A stretch of DNA of 64,000 nt from Alitta virens (Eukaryota > Annelida > Polychaeta > Phyllodocida > Nereididae): the NCBI GenBank assembly GCA_932294295.1, contig OW028585.1, positions 23,620,313 through 23,684,312 of the forward strand. Reading direction: 5' to 3'. Under the pieces are notes generated by a model, which was not told the origin of the DNA, made no database searches, and was given only the letters and a program-made list of their open reading frames with translations. Shown piece after piece: positions 47,819 to 60,041 of the stretch; position 1 is the stretch's first letter; every line of letters starts with the position of its first letter. A program made the position numbers and the translations under genes.

Positions 47819-49044
47819 CTACAGTACTACTACCACTGCCACTACCACTACTACTACTACTACCACTGCCACTACTACTACTACTACTACTACCACTGCC
47901 ACTACTACTACTACTACTACTACCACTGCCACTACTACTACTACTACTACTACCACTGCCACTACCACTACTACTACTACTACCACTGCCACTACTACTA
48001 CTACTACTACTACCACTGCCACTACCACTACTACTACTACTACCACTGCCACTACTACTACTACTACTACTACCACTGCCACTACTACTACTACTACTAC
48101 TACTACCACTGCCACTACTACTACTACTACTACTACCACTGCCACTACTACTACTACTACTACTACCACTGCCACTACCACTACTACTACTACTACCACT
48201 GCCACTACTACTACTACTACTACTACCACTGCCACTACTACTACTACTACTACTACCACTGCCACTACCACTACTACTACTACTACCACTGCCACTACTA
48301 CTACTACTACTACTACCACTGCCACTACCACTACTACTACTACTACCACTGCCACTACCACTACTACTACTACTACCACTGCCACTACTACTACTACTAC
48401 TACTACCACTGCCACTACCACTACTACTACTACTACCACTGCCACTACCACTACTACTACTACTACCACTGCCACTACTACTACTACTACTACTACCACT
48501 GCCACTACCACTACTACTACTACTACCACTGCCACTACCACTACTACTACTACTACCACTGCCACTACCACTACTACTACTACTACCACTGCCACTACTA
48601 CTACTACTACTACTACCACTGCCACTACCACTACTACTACTACTACCACTGCCACTACTACTACTACTACTACTACCACTGCCACTACCACTACTACTAC
48701 TACTACCACTGCCACTACTACTACTACTACTACTACCACTGCCACTACTACTACTACTACTACTACCACTGCCACTACCACTACTACTACTACTACCACT
48801 GCCACTACTACTACTACTACTACTACCACTGCCACTACCACTACTACTACTACTACCACTGCCACTACTACTACTACTACTACTACCACTGCCACTACTA
48901 CTACTACTACTACTACCACTGCCACTACTACTACTACTACTACTACCACTGCCACTACTACTACTACTACTACTACCACTGCCACTACCACTACTACTAC
49001 TACTACCACTGCCACTACCACTACTACTACTACTACCACTGCCA

Positions 49045-49081
<37 letters not shown>

Positions 49082-49209
49082 CACTGCCACTACTACTACT
49101 ACTACTACTACCACTGCCACTACTACTACTACTACTACTACCACTGCCACTACCACTACTACTACTACTACCACTGCCACTACCACTACTACTACTACTA
49201 CCACTGCCA

Positions 49210-49246
<37 letters not shown>

Positions 49247-49281
49247 CACTGCCACTACTACTACTACTACTACTACCACTG

Positions 49282-49321
<40 letters not shown>

Positions 49322-49326
49322 CACTG

Positions 49327-49363
<37 letters not shown>

Positions 49364-49368
49364 CACTG

Positions 49369-49411
<43 letters not shown>

Positions 49412-49476
49412 CACTGCCACTACTACTACTACTACTACTACCACTGCCACTACTACTACTACTACTACTACCACTG

Positions 49477-49516
<40 letters not shown>

Positions 49517-49674
49517 CACTGCCACTACTACTACTACTACTACTACCACTGCCACTACTACTACTACTACTACTACCACTGCCACTACTACTACTACTAC
49601 TACTACCACTGCCACTACTACTACTACTACTACTACCACTGCCACTACCACTACTACTACTACTACCACTGCCA

Positions 49675-49711
<37 letters not shown>

Positions 49712-49746
49712 CACTGCCACTACTACTACTACTACTACTACCACTG

Positions 49747-49786
<40 letters not shown>

Positions 49787-49944
49787 CACTGCCACTACTA
49801 CTACTACTACTACTACCACTGCCACTACTACTACTACTACTACTACCACTGCCACTACTACTACTACTACTACTACCACTGCCACTACTACTACTACTAC
49901 TACTACCACTGCCACTACTACTACTACTACTACTACCACTGCCA

Positions 49945-49982
<38 letters not shown>

Positions 49983-50376
49983 GCCACTACCACTACTACT
50001 ACTACTACCACTGCCACTACTACTACTACTACTACTACCACTGCCACTACCACTACTACTACTACTACCACTGCCACTACTACTACTACTACTACTACCA
50101 CTGCCACTACTACTACTACTACTACTACCACTGCCACTACCACTACTACTACTACTACCACTGCCACTACTACTACTACTACTACTACCACTGCCACTAC
50201 CACTACTACTACTACTACCACTGCCACTACTACTACTACTACTACTACCACTGCCACTACTACTACTACTACTACTACCACTGCCACTACTACTACTACT
50301 ACTACTACCACTGCCACTACTACTACTACTACTACTACCACTGCCACTACCACTACTACTACTACTACCACTGCCA

Positions 50377-50413
<37 letters not shown>

Positions 50414-50946
50414 CACTGCCACTACCACTACTACTACTACTACCACTGCCACTACCACTACTACTACTACTACCACTGCCACTACCACTACTACCACTAC
50501 TACTACTACTACTACTACCACTGCCAGTACCACTACTACTACTACTACCACTGCCACTACCACTACTACTACTACTACCACTGCCACTACCACTACTACT
50601 ACTACTACCACTGCCACTACTACTACTACTACTACTACCACTGCCACTACTACTACTACTACTACTACCACTGCCACTACCACTACTACTACTACTACCA
50701 CTGCCACTACTACTACTACTACTACTACCACTGCCACTACCACTACTACTACTACTACCACTGCCACTACTACTACTACTACTACTACCACTGCCACTAC
50801 TACTACTACTACTACTACCACTGCCACTACTACTACTACTACTACTACCACTGCCACTACTACTACTACTACTACTACCACTGCCACTACCACTACTACT
50901 ACTACTACCACTGCCACTACCACTACTACTACTACTACCACTGCCA

Positions 50947-50983
<37 letters not shown>

Positions 50984-51111
50984 CACTGCCACTACTACTA
51001 CTACTACTACTACCACTGCCACTACTACTACTACTACTACTACCACTGCCACTACCACTACTACTACTACTACCACTGCCACTACCACTACTACTACTAC
51101 TACCACTGCCA

Positions 51112-51148
<37 letters not shown>

Positions 51149-51183
51149 CACTGCCACTACTACTACTACTACTACTACCACTG

Positions 51184-51226
<43 letters not shown>

Positions 51227-51231
51227 CACTG

Positions 51232-51268
<37 letters not shown>

Positions 51269-51273
51269 CACTG

Positions 51274-51316
<43 letters not shown>

Positions 51317-51381
51317 CACTGCCACTACTACTACTACTACTACTACCACTGCCACTACTACTACTACTACTACTACCACTG

Positions 51382-51421
<40 letters not shown>

Positions 51422-51579
51422 CACTGCCACTACTACTACTACTACTACTACCACTGCCACTACTACTACTACTACTACTACCACTGCCACTACTACTACT
51501 ACTACTACTACCACTGCCACTACTACTACTACTACTACTACCACTGCCACTACCACTACTACTACTACTACCACTGCCA

Positions 51580-51616
<37 letters not shown>

Positions 51617-51651
51617 CACTGCCACTACTACTACTACTACTACTACCACTG

Positions 51652-51691
<40 letters not shown>

Positions 51692-51849
51692 CACTGCCAC
51701 TACTACTACTACTACTACTACCACTGCCACTACTACTACTACTACTACTACCACTGCCACTACTACTACTACTACTACTACCACTGCCACTACTACTACT
51801 ACTACTACTACCACTGCCACTACTACTACTACTACTACTACCACTGCCA

Positions 51850-51887
<38 letters not shown>

Positions 51888-52281
51888 GCCACTACCACTA
51901 CTACTACTACTACCACTGCCACTACTACTACTACTACTACTACCACTGCCACTACCACTACTACTACTACTACCACTGCCACTACTACTACTACTACTAC
52001 TACCACTGCCACTACTACTACTACTACTACTACCACTGCCACTACCACTACTACTACTACTACCACTGCCACTACTACTACTACTACTACTACCACTGCC
52101 ACTACCACTACTACTACTACTACCACTGCCACTACTACTACTACTACTACTACCACTGCCACTACTACTACTACTACTACTACCACTGCCACTACTACTA
52201 CTACTACTACTACCACTGCCACTACTACTACTACTACTACTACCACTGCCACTACCACTACTACTACTACTACCACTGCCA

Positions 52282-52318
<37 letters not shown>

Positions 52319-52482
52319 CACTGCCACTACCACTACTACTACTACTACCACTGCCACTACCACTACTACTACTACTACCACTGCCACTACCACTACTACT
52401 ACTACTACTACTACCACTGCCAGTACCACTACTACTACTACTACCACTGCCACTACCACTACTACTACTACTACCACTGCCA

Positions 52483-52537
<55 letters not shown>

Positions 52538-52628
52538 CAATACTACTACCAATACTACTACTTCTACTACTACTACTATTAATACTACCACTACTACTAC
52601 TACCACTACTTCTGTTACTACTACTACC
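47819..52628. repeat. 4.8-kb minisatellite, ~30-bp unit on a CTA/TAC background
   Basis: The basic unit is CACTGCCAC followed by seven TAC triplets (30 bases). A second unit type has CAC in place of the second TAC. Longer units carry 10 to 13 TAC triplets. Because every unit is a multiple of three and has no stop, one frame on each strand stays open for about 1600 codons. Neither is a credible protein. Unit order repeats at an offset of about 1.9 kb: long unit near 49040 and 50942, a CTGCC unit lacking CCA at 49981 and 51886, and CTGCCAGTAC at 50521 and 52417. The right edge (52530-52628) decays into irregular TAC, TAT and TTC triplets. Confidence 0.97.
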
Positions 52629-53580
52629 ACTACACTGATGTCAATGTCTCAATGCCACTATACTGTTCTGAAACTTATACTAGATAAGAAATTTTGAAGT
52701 CACAGTTGGCAAGCTCTAAAAATTACACGCCCTGGGAAAGTGATCAACTATCAAGCACATGACCTCACAATTATCTTTTGTCATATCGTCAGATCATCGA
52801 TACAGCTGTGTTGACACAATGTACCATGTTCTTGCCTATAGCAATTGCACACCAGGGGCGCTAGAGGCTTGCAAAGAACGCAGAGCCACCTCATAGTTGT
52901 GAATGTAGTTATTCTCTTCTCCGCCAGAGGGACGGTGTAGATGTAGCCTAACACGCCACCTGTCAGCAGTGTGCATCCAGTCAAGACTCCAAGCCTTTGG
53001 ATAAACATGCAATTCATGTTTGAACTAAAAGTCTAAATTTCGACCCTGTCAGTCTTGATAGCCACATCTGTTACATAATACTTTTGGCCGGGTAGAGGAG
53101 GAGCTTGAGATTAACTGATGCCAAATATAATAGCAGGGGAACTTTTATGTATTGAGCATGTTCGAATATTAAGATATGAATATATGTACTAGCATATTAT
53201 GGCTGTCATTGTAAAGTATGGCATGCAAGGCGAGGGAATGTAGGAAATAACAATTTTTAGCCTTTAATTCAGATATTCCATGATTATGAAAAAAAAAACA
53301 TTTTGGAAAGTGAAAGTACTATAATTTAGATGTTATTTGAAACATTTCGTTCATGAAGGGTTGATAGTGTCTTCGATATGCAATTTGTCCATAATTATAA
53401 TAATTCTGTATTATTTACGGTCGTGAGACCCCAAAAAGTCACAACTAAACTAGTTTAGACATATTCTGGCAAAGCTGTATGTATGTTGGCTTTATAAACA
53501 ACCCCCCTCACTGCCTACGCTGATGCTGTGCATACTTTATATGTGCACCCGTGGAACTCGGCGGATTACTCCAACTACCC
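52629..53580. other. Gene-free stretch between two minisatellites
   Basis: About 950 bases with no convincing exon. It includes AT-rich sequence and a short A run at 53287. The longest open frame (minus strand, 78 codons from 53017) has no recognisable domain. Confidence 0.5.
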
Positions 53581-53599
53581 GTCGGCTTACTCCTAGAAC

Positions 53600-53735
53600 C
53601 CGTAGAACCCGCCAAGTGACCCGTAGAACCCGCCGAGTGACCCATAGAACCCGCCTAGTCACCCGTAGAACCCGCTGAGTCACCCGTAGAACCCGATGAG
53701 TCACCCGTAAAACCCGCCGAGTCACCCATAGAACC
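53600..53735. repeat. 21-bp minisatellite
   Basis: Six or seven copies of a 21-base unit with core ACCCGTAGAACCCGCCGAGTC. It varies at CCGAGT/CTGAGT/ATGAGT and GTC/GTG. The period is a multiple of three, so the minus strand reads as a Val-Leu-Arg repeat, which is not a real protein. Confidence 0.93.
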
Positions 53736-53879
53736 CTTTTTGCCGCCAGAATCCGTCGCCATCCCGGCGAAAAAAGCTGTTGCATAACGGTTATGTAATA
53801 ATACGGCAAAACCGGCTAAGTGTGAAAGGGGCTTTAGTGTTCGAGTTCTGCTCCGGAAATAAAAGTGTCATGGATAGAC

Positions 53880-54161
53880 ATGGATAATAACATAAGTCCT
53901 CCACGTACTTCAGTCGCTAAGGCTAAAAAGAGTAATGAGAGTGGAAAACACATTCATGAGCTTATCTGTGCAGCAATACAGCAAAATTTAGTCGCCATCA
54001 TGGGGTCACATGTCTGTCAAACAGTCATATACATCCTTGAAGCTGTGCACCCAAACAAACAGGTGTTGCGTCCGTTTTTAGAACGATGCTTTGGTAATAA
54101 CGCAATTAAAACAAATTTAATAAGTTTGGTTAAGAAGGAAAGTGGACCCTGGCTCCCTTAA
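53880..54161 (+). CDS. Unrecognised 93-codon open frame, doubtful gene
   Basis: Starts at an ATG in ATGGATAATAAC and ends in a TAA just before a transposon insertion site. Composition is varied, with a basic segment (residues about 16-27) and a more hydrophobic stretch with His, Cys and Gln in the middle. It looks more protein-like than the other short frames in this window, but I recognise no domain. It lies about 50 bases upstream of the hAT element at 54211 and just after a TGTGAAAGGGGC motif that could be an eroded transposon end. It may be a small gene, an exon fragment or part of an old mobile element. Confidence 0.25.
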   Translation: MDNNISPPRTSVAKAKKSNESGKHIHELICAAIQQNLVAIMGSHVCQTVIYILEAVHPNKQVLRPFLERCFGNNAIKTNLISLVKKESGPWLP

Positions 54162-54210
54162 GAAACATGTATTGAAGGTTCTGGCCAAGTGGGAAGGTTA
54201 GGGAAGGAAT

Positions 54211-55336
54211 CAGGCTTGGGATCAAGTACTGTACTTGAACTTAGTACTTGGACTTAAATCCCAAGTACTCAGTACTTGTACCTGTACTTGGACTCGAAGC
54301 TGTTCAAATTTAACTGTTTACAATACATATTACACACTCTTGGATGGAGGCAGGCTTTGATACAAAAACCAAATATATAGATTATAGATCTGGTACATAT
54401 AAAGTATTAATTTACACAAATAATTTCTGCAAAAAGTCAAGTTTGCTTTTAAAGCATACCAGTTTAATAATTATTTAAATTGTACATACTGATTGCGCTA
54501 GCAAATAATTTATGAATTTCAACCTTTTGTTTATTTAACTAACCCTCTTGTATAGTGAATCAGTTGACTCCAATTTATCCAGTAACTTTTGTGTAGAACA
54601 ATAGACACAATAGACATAGGGGTAGCTGCTATTTACCCCCATTAGACCAGAAATCAGTGGGGGTCATTCCAGTTGTCTTAATCCCCATTCATCACCTGTT
54701 AGAAATAATGGGGATTCCCCAGTTTAATTCATGTGCATATTATTTACACACTTGTCTTGCAAATATTGATAGCCATTATATAATAATGTTAAGCCAACAG
54801 TCTGCATCAAAATAAATGCCATCAAGTGTATCCAGATGCTGTCTGACTCTCACGAAAGACTTTTTTAGATTACCCCTCCCATGTTCCTACATGTCTTCTT
54901 AACCCTCAGCGAAAATATCTAGTATTTCGTTAATTGAGACGACCTCACTTGTAGAACCACCTTGCCATTAAGACCACTAGAGTTTGCACCAAATCAGCCA
55001 AAGGTTGTGTTAATGGCGGGGTTCTACTGAATATGCTGATTATTAGAATGCCTAAGAACTTATATATATTATGTTTGTTGATTTTGTTTTTGCGAGCTGC
55101 AGTGATCTGAACAAAGAGGTTTTTAAACTCCCCCCCCCCCACCCTTCCGAACCCCCTACTGCTGTCTGACGCCAATTAACTGGATCTTGACTAAAATTTA
55201 AGGATGTACTTGTACTTGAACAAATGTACTTGTATTTGGACTTAAGTACTCGGATAAATAGATGTACTTGTACTTGTACTTGATATTCTCAGGTACTTGT
55301 ACTAAGTACATTGTGTTGTACTCGACTCCAAGCCTG
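54211..55336. mobile_element. Complete non-autonomous hAT element with 8-bp TSD
   Basis: The left end is CAGGCTTGGGATCAAGTAC. The right end reversed is CAGGCTTGGAGTCGAGTAC, about 19 bases with three mismatches. GAAGGAAT occurs directly outside both ends (54203-54210 and 55337-55344), a perfect 8-bp target duplication as hAT elements make. Both subterminal regions are packed with GTACTTG/AAGTAC motifs (at least six per side), which fits the subterminal binding repeats known in hAT elements. The interior of 1.1 kb has no transposase frame, so it needs a helper. A family C fragment lies inside at 54928-55030. Confidence 0.93.
54928..55030. mobile_element. pogo-like MITE (family C) nested in the hAT element
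   Basis: TAGAACCACCTTGCCATTAA at the left and inverted GTGTTAATGGCGGGGTTCTA followed by CTG at the right. The left CAG is lost, so the TA target on that side cannot be shown. Confidence 0.6.
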
Positions 55337-56018
55337 GAAGGAATGTCCAGAAAGGAGATGGTGTTTGAAGTTTTGAATGGGGAAAACAGCACCAAGATGG
55401 TAAAGAACAATTCTAATGAGGAAATTAATCAAACATATTAATTATTCATATATTACAATAGAATAACTTATCTTACCCATTTTCTTCAACTTTGGATACA
55501 CTAGAGACGTCCCAGATCCAATGTAACTTCCCAACTGACAAAACCGACTCTCTGTGTATAAAAGCCATTTGTCACTATACTGAACTTTTATTGCTAACAG
55601 TTCTGTTCAATTTGGGGGAACACGTGCCTGTGAAAACAACTGTAACCAAAAAGAATGTAAATAAACAAAACAAAACAAAAAAACAGCAAAAATAGATATA
55701 TCACCAGTGTTGACACTATTTCTTAGTAATCCTTCGACATTTCAGTCTATCAGTTATTAGCCATATCTACAGCTAGGCGGCTAGTAAGCTAATCTATTTT
55801 CAAGAAATCTCATGGATAACCTAAGCAAATTGGCTAATAATAATAATGATTTCTTTATGGCATTACAATACTTTTATATCAGTGTACACAATCTTGCAGT
55901 AATCTTTGACACATGAGTCCATCAGTAGCCAGCCATGGCAATATCTAGCCTGGCTAGGGAACTAATCAATTTGGGTAAGTGGATACGTCGAGCAGTGGGT
56001 GCTCTGCTTGCAGTTGAG

Positions 56019-56056
56019 GCTGCTGCTGCTGCTGCTGTTCTGCTGCTGCTGCTGCA
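56019..56056. repeat. (CTG)n trinucleotide tract
   Basis: Two runs of CTG (about 6 and 5 copies) split by TTC. There is no convincing coding frame around it. Confidence 0.92.
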
Positions 56057-56574
56057 GTTGTTATCTTAGCATCAGCGCATCTGTTCTCAGCCTATTTCCG
56101 GTTTAGCAACACTGTAGAGAGCGAGGGAATATGTGGAAATACATCACACACTTTGAATCCATTCAACAGATTTGGAACTATATAGCTGGAATTACATTGC
56201 ATTTAGATGAATAGTTTTACTTAACTAGCGCTGGATTCGTGAGAGCCTTGTGCTTTGCAAGACACTCTGGATTATACAACATATTTCTGCTGCCTAGCAA
56301 CGGATTTAAACCATACCCGACAACCGCATGGAGATTTAACCAACTCACAGAAAACAATGGAAAGAATACAAGGAAAAATACATACGTATGTTAAAGTGTA
56401 AATGTGTTGCAAGGATATTCTGTAAATACCTATAATATACATTATAACTTGAGGCAATGTCTATATGGTATATATATGGTTGAGCATTTAAATTTTTTGC
56501 ATTGAAGCTTATATTTATAATTAAGAAATGAAATGACGATCACGTGAGATGTACAGAGGAACCACTCCTTAACA

Positions 56575-56700
56575 TCAGCTCATTATTAAGACACAAGAAA
56601 CGTAGTATGTGAACATCCAACACGGTTGCAATGTACAAAGGGTGTTACTCTATTGAGACCACTTCAATGTTAAGGTCAAGTAACTTGCAGCCGAGGGTGA
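56575..56700. mobile_element. pogo-like MITE (family C) fragment
   Basis: CATCAGCTCATTATTAAGAC at the left and ATTGAGACCACTTCAATGTT with AAGGTCAAG at the right. The inner sequence matches other family C copies only loosely. Confidence 0.45.
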
Positions 56701-58730
56701 TCTAATACACAATAACATCTGTTCTCATATTTAGGCACAGTAGCGAGAAAAAAGAGAAAAGTTTAGATATTCAATATGACGAGGTGAAGTTTGCAGCTTA
56801 AGAATTTCGTAGTTCTAGTTAAAATGGCAGCTTACAGAATTCTTTCGATAGGGAAAGGGTGTGGAATTTTATATAGATATATTTCCAACAGCGATATAAG
56901 CGAAGACTTTCTGATATCAAAATAACCTCAATTTCAGACAATAGTTGACTGGCCAAGGGCTATAAGTTCTGGAAGTCTCATAATGTAAAGTTTTGGTAAT
57001 AACTTGGATATTCAGACCACTTCAGGAATTCTCAATTATGCATGGTCTTCATTATTGGACTCCATTTTCATCTGATAAAACAAATTTCTAAAACTCCAAT
57101 TCCCTTTGATTTCTAAAATAGAATCCCTCAATTTTCTACAAATCTGAGGCATATTCAACTCAAACCCTCTTTCATCCAAATACCCTGCACCCCAAGTAAG
57201 ACAGCATATGATTCATGCCCCCTTGGAACGTGATGATAAGCAATGATAAGGGGCATCTGATCTGACGTGACAGATTTGCACCCCTTGAGCTACAGTATTT
57301 TGCCCCAACCCCTGTCTTTAGTCTATCAAATACATGTAAATATAGGACCAAAATGAATGCAGTGGACACTGCTTGTATGTAATAATGTTAAATGAACGAT
57401 GTTTGCTATAAAAATGGAATCACTGAAAAGGTCAATCCTTAGAGAATCTTAATCACTGTTTATTTAGTTTGACGATTAGACTTATAAACAATACTTTTGG
57501 TAATTTTTTTTCACTATTTCTGTTCTGCATTTTGTTTATTTATTTCGATCTTAATGACGAGCTCCTACACTAGACCTTGATGAACAGAGACTAGACCATA
57601 TATCTGATTTGAAGTATGGGGAATATAGCAGTATACAGTAATATATCATACAGGCAAATTGAAAAACAAAATCTACTCATAGTTTATAAGTAAGGACAGG
57701 ATTTGAAATAGGTTGAGTTTAAGAACATAATTATTATGCGAAATAATCCCAAAACTGCCTGGGACTTTAATCAAATTGTAATAATTTTATACAAGATATT
57801 GATTTGACAGTAATTGTTCAGAATTGTTCTACATCATATTCTGTTGCACTACTAGTAGGAACGTTGTATTTAACCAACCCTCTTTCCCTTGTATACCATA
57901 GCAAGATAAGAGAAATCTTTCCCTTGAGAATTTGCTCTGTCAATTGTCATCCTGAATTGGGCCCTCGAGAATTTGCTCTGCTTGTTCGGTGTGGTTGTTC
58001 GGATACATACAAATCCCAACAGATATCTGTAAACTCTGTTATGTTTAATTGTCCGAAAAGATAAAACTAAATTTGTGCATTAATGCCACATTGGTTATTG
58101 TTTTACAGTTTTACAAACATAAACAAAAATACTCCCATTTTAGCCCCATGTACCAAACTGCACAGCATGAGAAAAGAAAAGACTGAAACTGCAGTATCTT
58201 CTGTGGCTACTGAAGGGTTCCAGGTGCTAAGCTCTTAAAAGACCCAGACTAAAGGTTGCATCGACAGCAATTGAGCTCTAGAGGGTTTTGAAATATTCAT
58301 CAGGGGACTGAAGCTACACGGAAAAGAAAGAAAGACAAAGACAGAAAGAAAGAAATTATAAATAAATATATTTGTTGCAGTGCAACATACTTACATCTTA
58401 ATTTTCCGTGAGTCATACAATAATGATTTTTACGAGAAAGTTTCTAATTAAAAAAAATATTCAATCCCTCATATATTTGACATAGATCTTTGATGATATT
58501 GCAAATCGGCATAAGTACACCACGAGCATCAACTAACAGTAAACACCTCGAAGTAGCCTGTAAACAGCTCAGCACGTATGATCAACTGCTCCATGAGTGC
58601 ATGTTAAAGGTTTGTTATGTAAACATTTCATAATTACTCGATCGGGCGTATTAGAAGTGTTTATTCATTATGTAAACTGCTGGATTCAGGCGGATAACGG
58701 ATAGACAGGTTTTATGTATTCAAAGCTTCC

Positions 58731-58765
58731 TTCCTTCCTCCCCCCTCCCTTCATTCCTTCCTTCT
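58731..58765. repeat. CCTT-rich microsatellite
   Basis: CCTT and CCTTCC units with a CTCCCCCCTCC block. Confidence 0.85.
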
Positions 58766-58798
58766 GTGTATTCCCATGACTTTATGTCTTTCTTTCCA

Positions 58799-59009
58799 TA
58801 GATAGATGGATATATAGATAGATATATAGCTAGATAGATAGGTAGCTAGATAGGTAGATAGATAGATAGCTAGCTAGATATTTAGCTAGATAGATAGATA
58901 GCTAGATAGCTAGATAGATAGATAGGTAGATAGCTAGATAGCTAGATAGATTGATAGCTAGATAGATAGCTAGATAGATAGATAGATAGATAGCTAGACA
59001 GATAGATAA
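58799..59009. repeat. GATA / GCTAGATA array
   Basis: GATA tetramers are interspersed with GCTA. The resulting GATAGCTAGATA blocks recur irregularly over 210 bases. Confidence 0.95.
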
Positions 59010-59307
59010 ATATATATTATAACATAAACCAATCTTTTAGCTACCACTCAAACAAATCTGTGTCTATAGTAGCCAGAAAACAATAGAATTTATCAGGGAA
59101 TGGCCCAATAGAATTGCTATATCTCTGTATCTCTCCCAAAAGGCAAATCAGTTTTTGGAGATGGAGCAATTGCTTTTGGAGGTCACTTCCCCTGAATCGA
59201 TCAATTCCTCATTTTGCCCTCTGTTTGTGCTGGGCAATCTAAGCCTATGTAAACAGGGCAAGAGATTCTGATCTGGCTTACAATATGAATGAATATGTCT
59301 CATGTCG

Positions 59308-59513
59308 GATCGGATCGGATCGGATCGGATCGGAGAGGAGAGGAGAGGAGAGGAGAGGAGAGGAGAGGAGAGGAGAGGAGAGGAGATGAGATGAGAGGAG
59401 ATGAGATGAGAGGAGAGGAGATGAGATGAGATGAGATGAGATGAGATGAGATGAGATGAGAGGAGATGAGATGAGAGGAGAGGAGAAGAAAAGAGAAGAG
59501 AGGAGAGGAGAAT
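59308..59513. repeat. Pentamer array (GGATC, then GGAGA, then GATGA)
   Basis: Five or so GGATC units become about eleven GGAGA units. Mixed GAGAT/GATGA/GGAGA units follow, then a short GAAGAGA tail. It is strongly purine-rich on the plus strand. Confidence 0.95.
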
Positions 59514-59554
59514 TTAATGCATATAGACAAAATGTAGGGCAATGCATATATAGG

Positions 59555-59716
59555 CAGGGCCGTAGCCTGGAAATAAGTCTAGGGGGGGAGGGCATTTCGG
59601 TCAAAGGTCATGCTTCTGATGTTCTGATGTTCACTTCAGTAGTAAACATATATTACATTTGGCGAAATTCGAGCCCCCCCCCCCCCCCCTCCTGCCACCC
59701 GCAGGCTACGGCCCTG
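59555..59716. mobile_element. hAT-like MITE, 162 bp
   Basis: Left end CAGGGCCGTAGCCTGG; right end reversed CAGGGCCGTAGCCTGCG. The CAGGG.CGTAGCC terminus is characteristic of a widespread hAT group. Inside the ends lie G7 (59582-59588) and a C17 tract (about 59674-59690). A perfect 8-bp duplication is not visible: the flanks TATATAGG and ATAGGTTT do not match, so the copy is probably old or altered at an edge. Confidence 0.8.
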
Positions 59717-60021
59717 ATAGGTTTGACAGGCAATACAGGATAGGACCAGTGATAGTTTTATAACATTTCATATCATTATCATGGACATCATGCTTATTAA
59801 TCTATAAGAAATATATTTCATTAATGATACAGGTTTTTATTCAATGATTAATTTTTTCCTCCAGGTCTATTTGACTTTAGTAACAAAAAACATTTGTGGT
59901 GACTTTCTGAGCACATTTGACTCACGGTTAGAGCTCACTGACTCGCAACAAGGATATTAAGGATATTGGATTATATTGCTGGGTCTCTTGAATTATATTG
60001 GATTACACTATTGCTGCCACC

Positions 60022-60041
60022 ATGAAACGCTGTTGCAGAAG
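60022..60041 (+). CDS. MPP7-like exon 1 (start codon), inferred
   Basis: GCCACCATGA gives a near-perfect Kozak start. Seven residues (MKRCCR plus a split Ser) end at GAAG|gtaaac. The phase (two bases carried over) fits the frame of exon 2 exactly. It is short and rests on context only. If it is wrong, translation probably starts at one of two adjacent ATGs in exon 2 (61023 or 61026). Intron 1 would be 935 bases. Confidence 0.5.

Larger units (their letters stand above)
55345..58730. other. Gene-free stretch upstream of the MPP7-like gene
   Basis: About 3.4 kb with no exon I can defend. It holds a CTG tract (56019-56056), a family C fragment (56575-56700) and several short homopolymers. Open frames are under 90 codons. 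Confidence 0.5.

Noticed and set aside
47792..52582. 1596-codon plus-strand frame (Tyr/His/Cys-rich), with a 1603-codon minus-strand frame (Val/Ala-rich) over the same span
   Set aside because: Both are by-products of a stop-free triplet minisatellite. Being open on both strands over the same span, with no non-repeat domain, argues against a protein. The CHC pattern is not a zinc-binding domain.
53817..53835. Terminus of a PIF/Harbinger-type element (TGTGAAAGGGGC)
   Set aside because: I could not find the matching left end or a 3-bp duplication within the preceding kilobase, so the element call is not supported.
53865..53879. Upstream start for the 93-codon frame
   Set aside because: The codon at 53865 is GTG, not ATG. 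In a eukaryote I would start at the ATG at 53880.
59547..59724. 8-bp target duplication around the 59555-59716 MITE
   Set aside because: The flanking octamers TATATAGG and ATAGGTTT do not match, so only the terminal repeats support this element.
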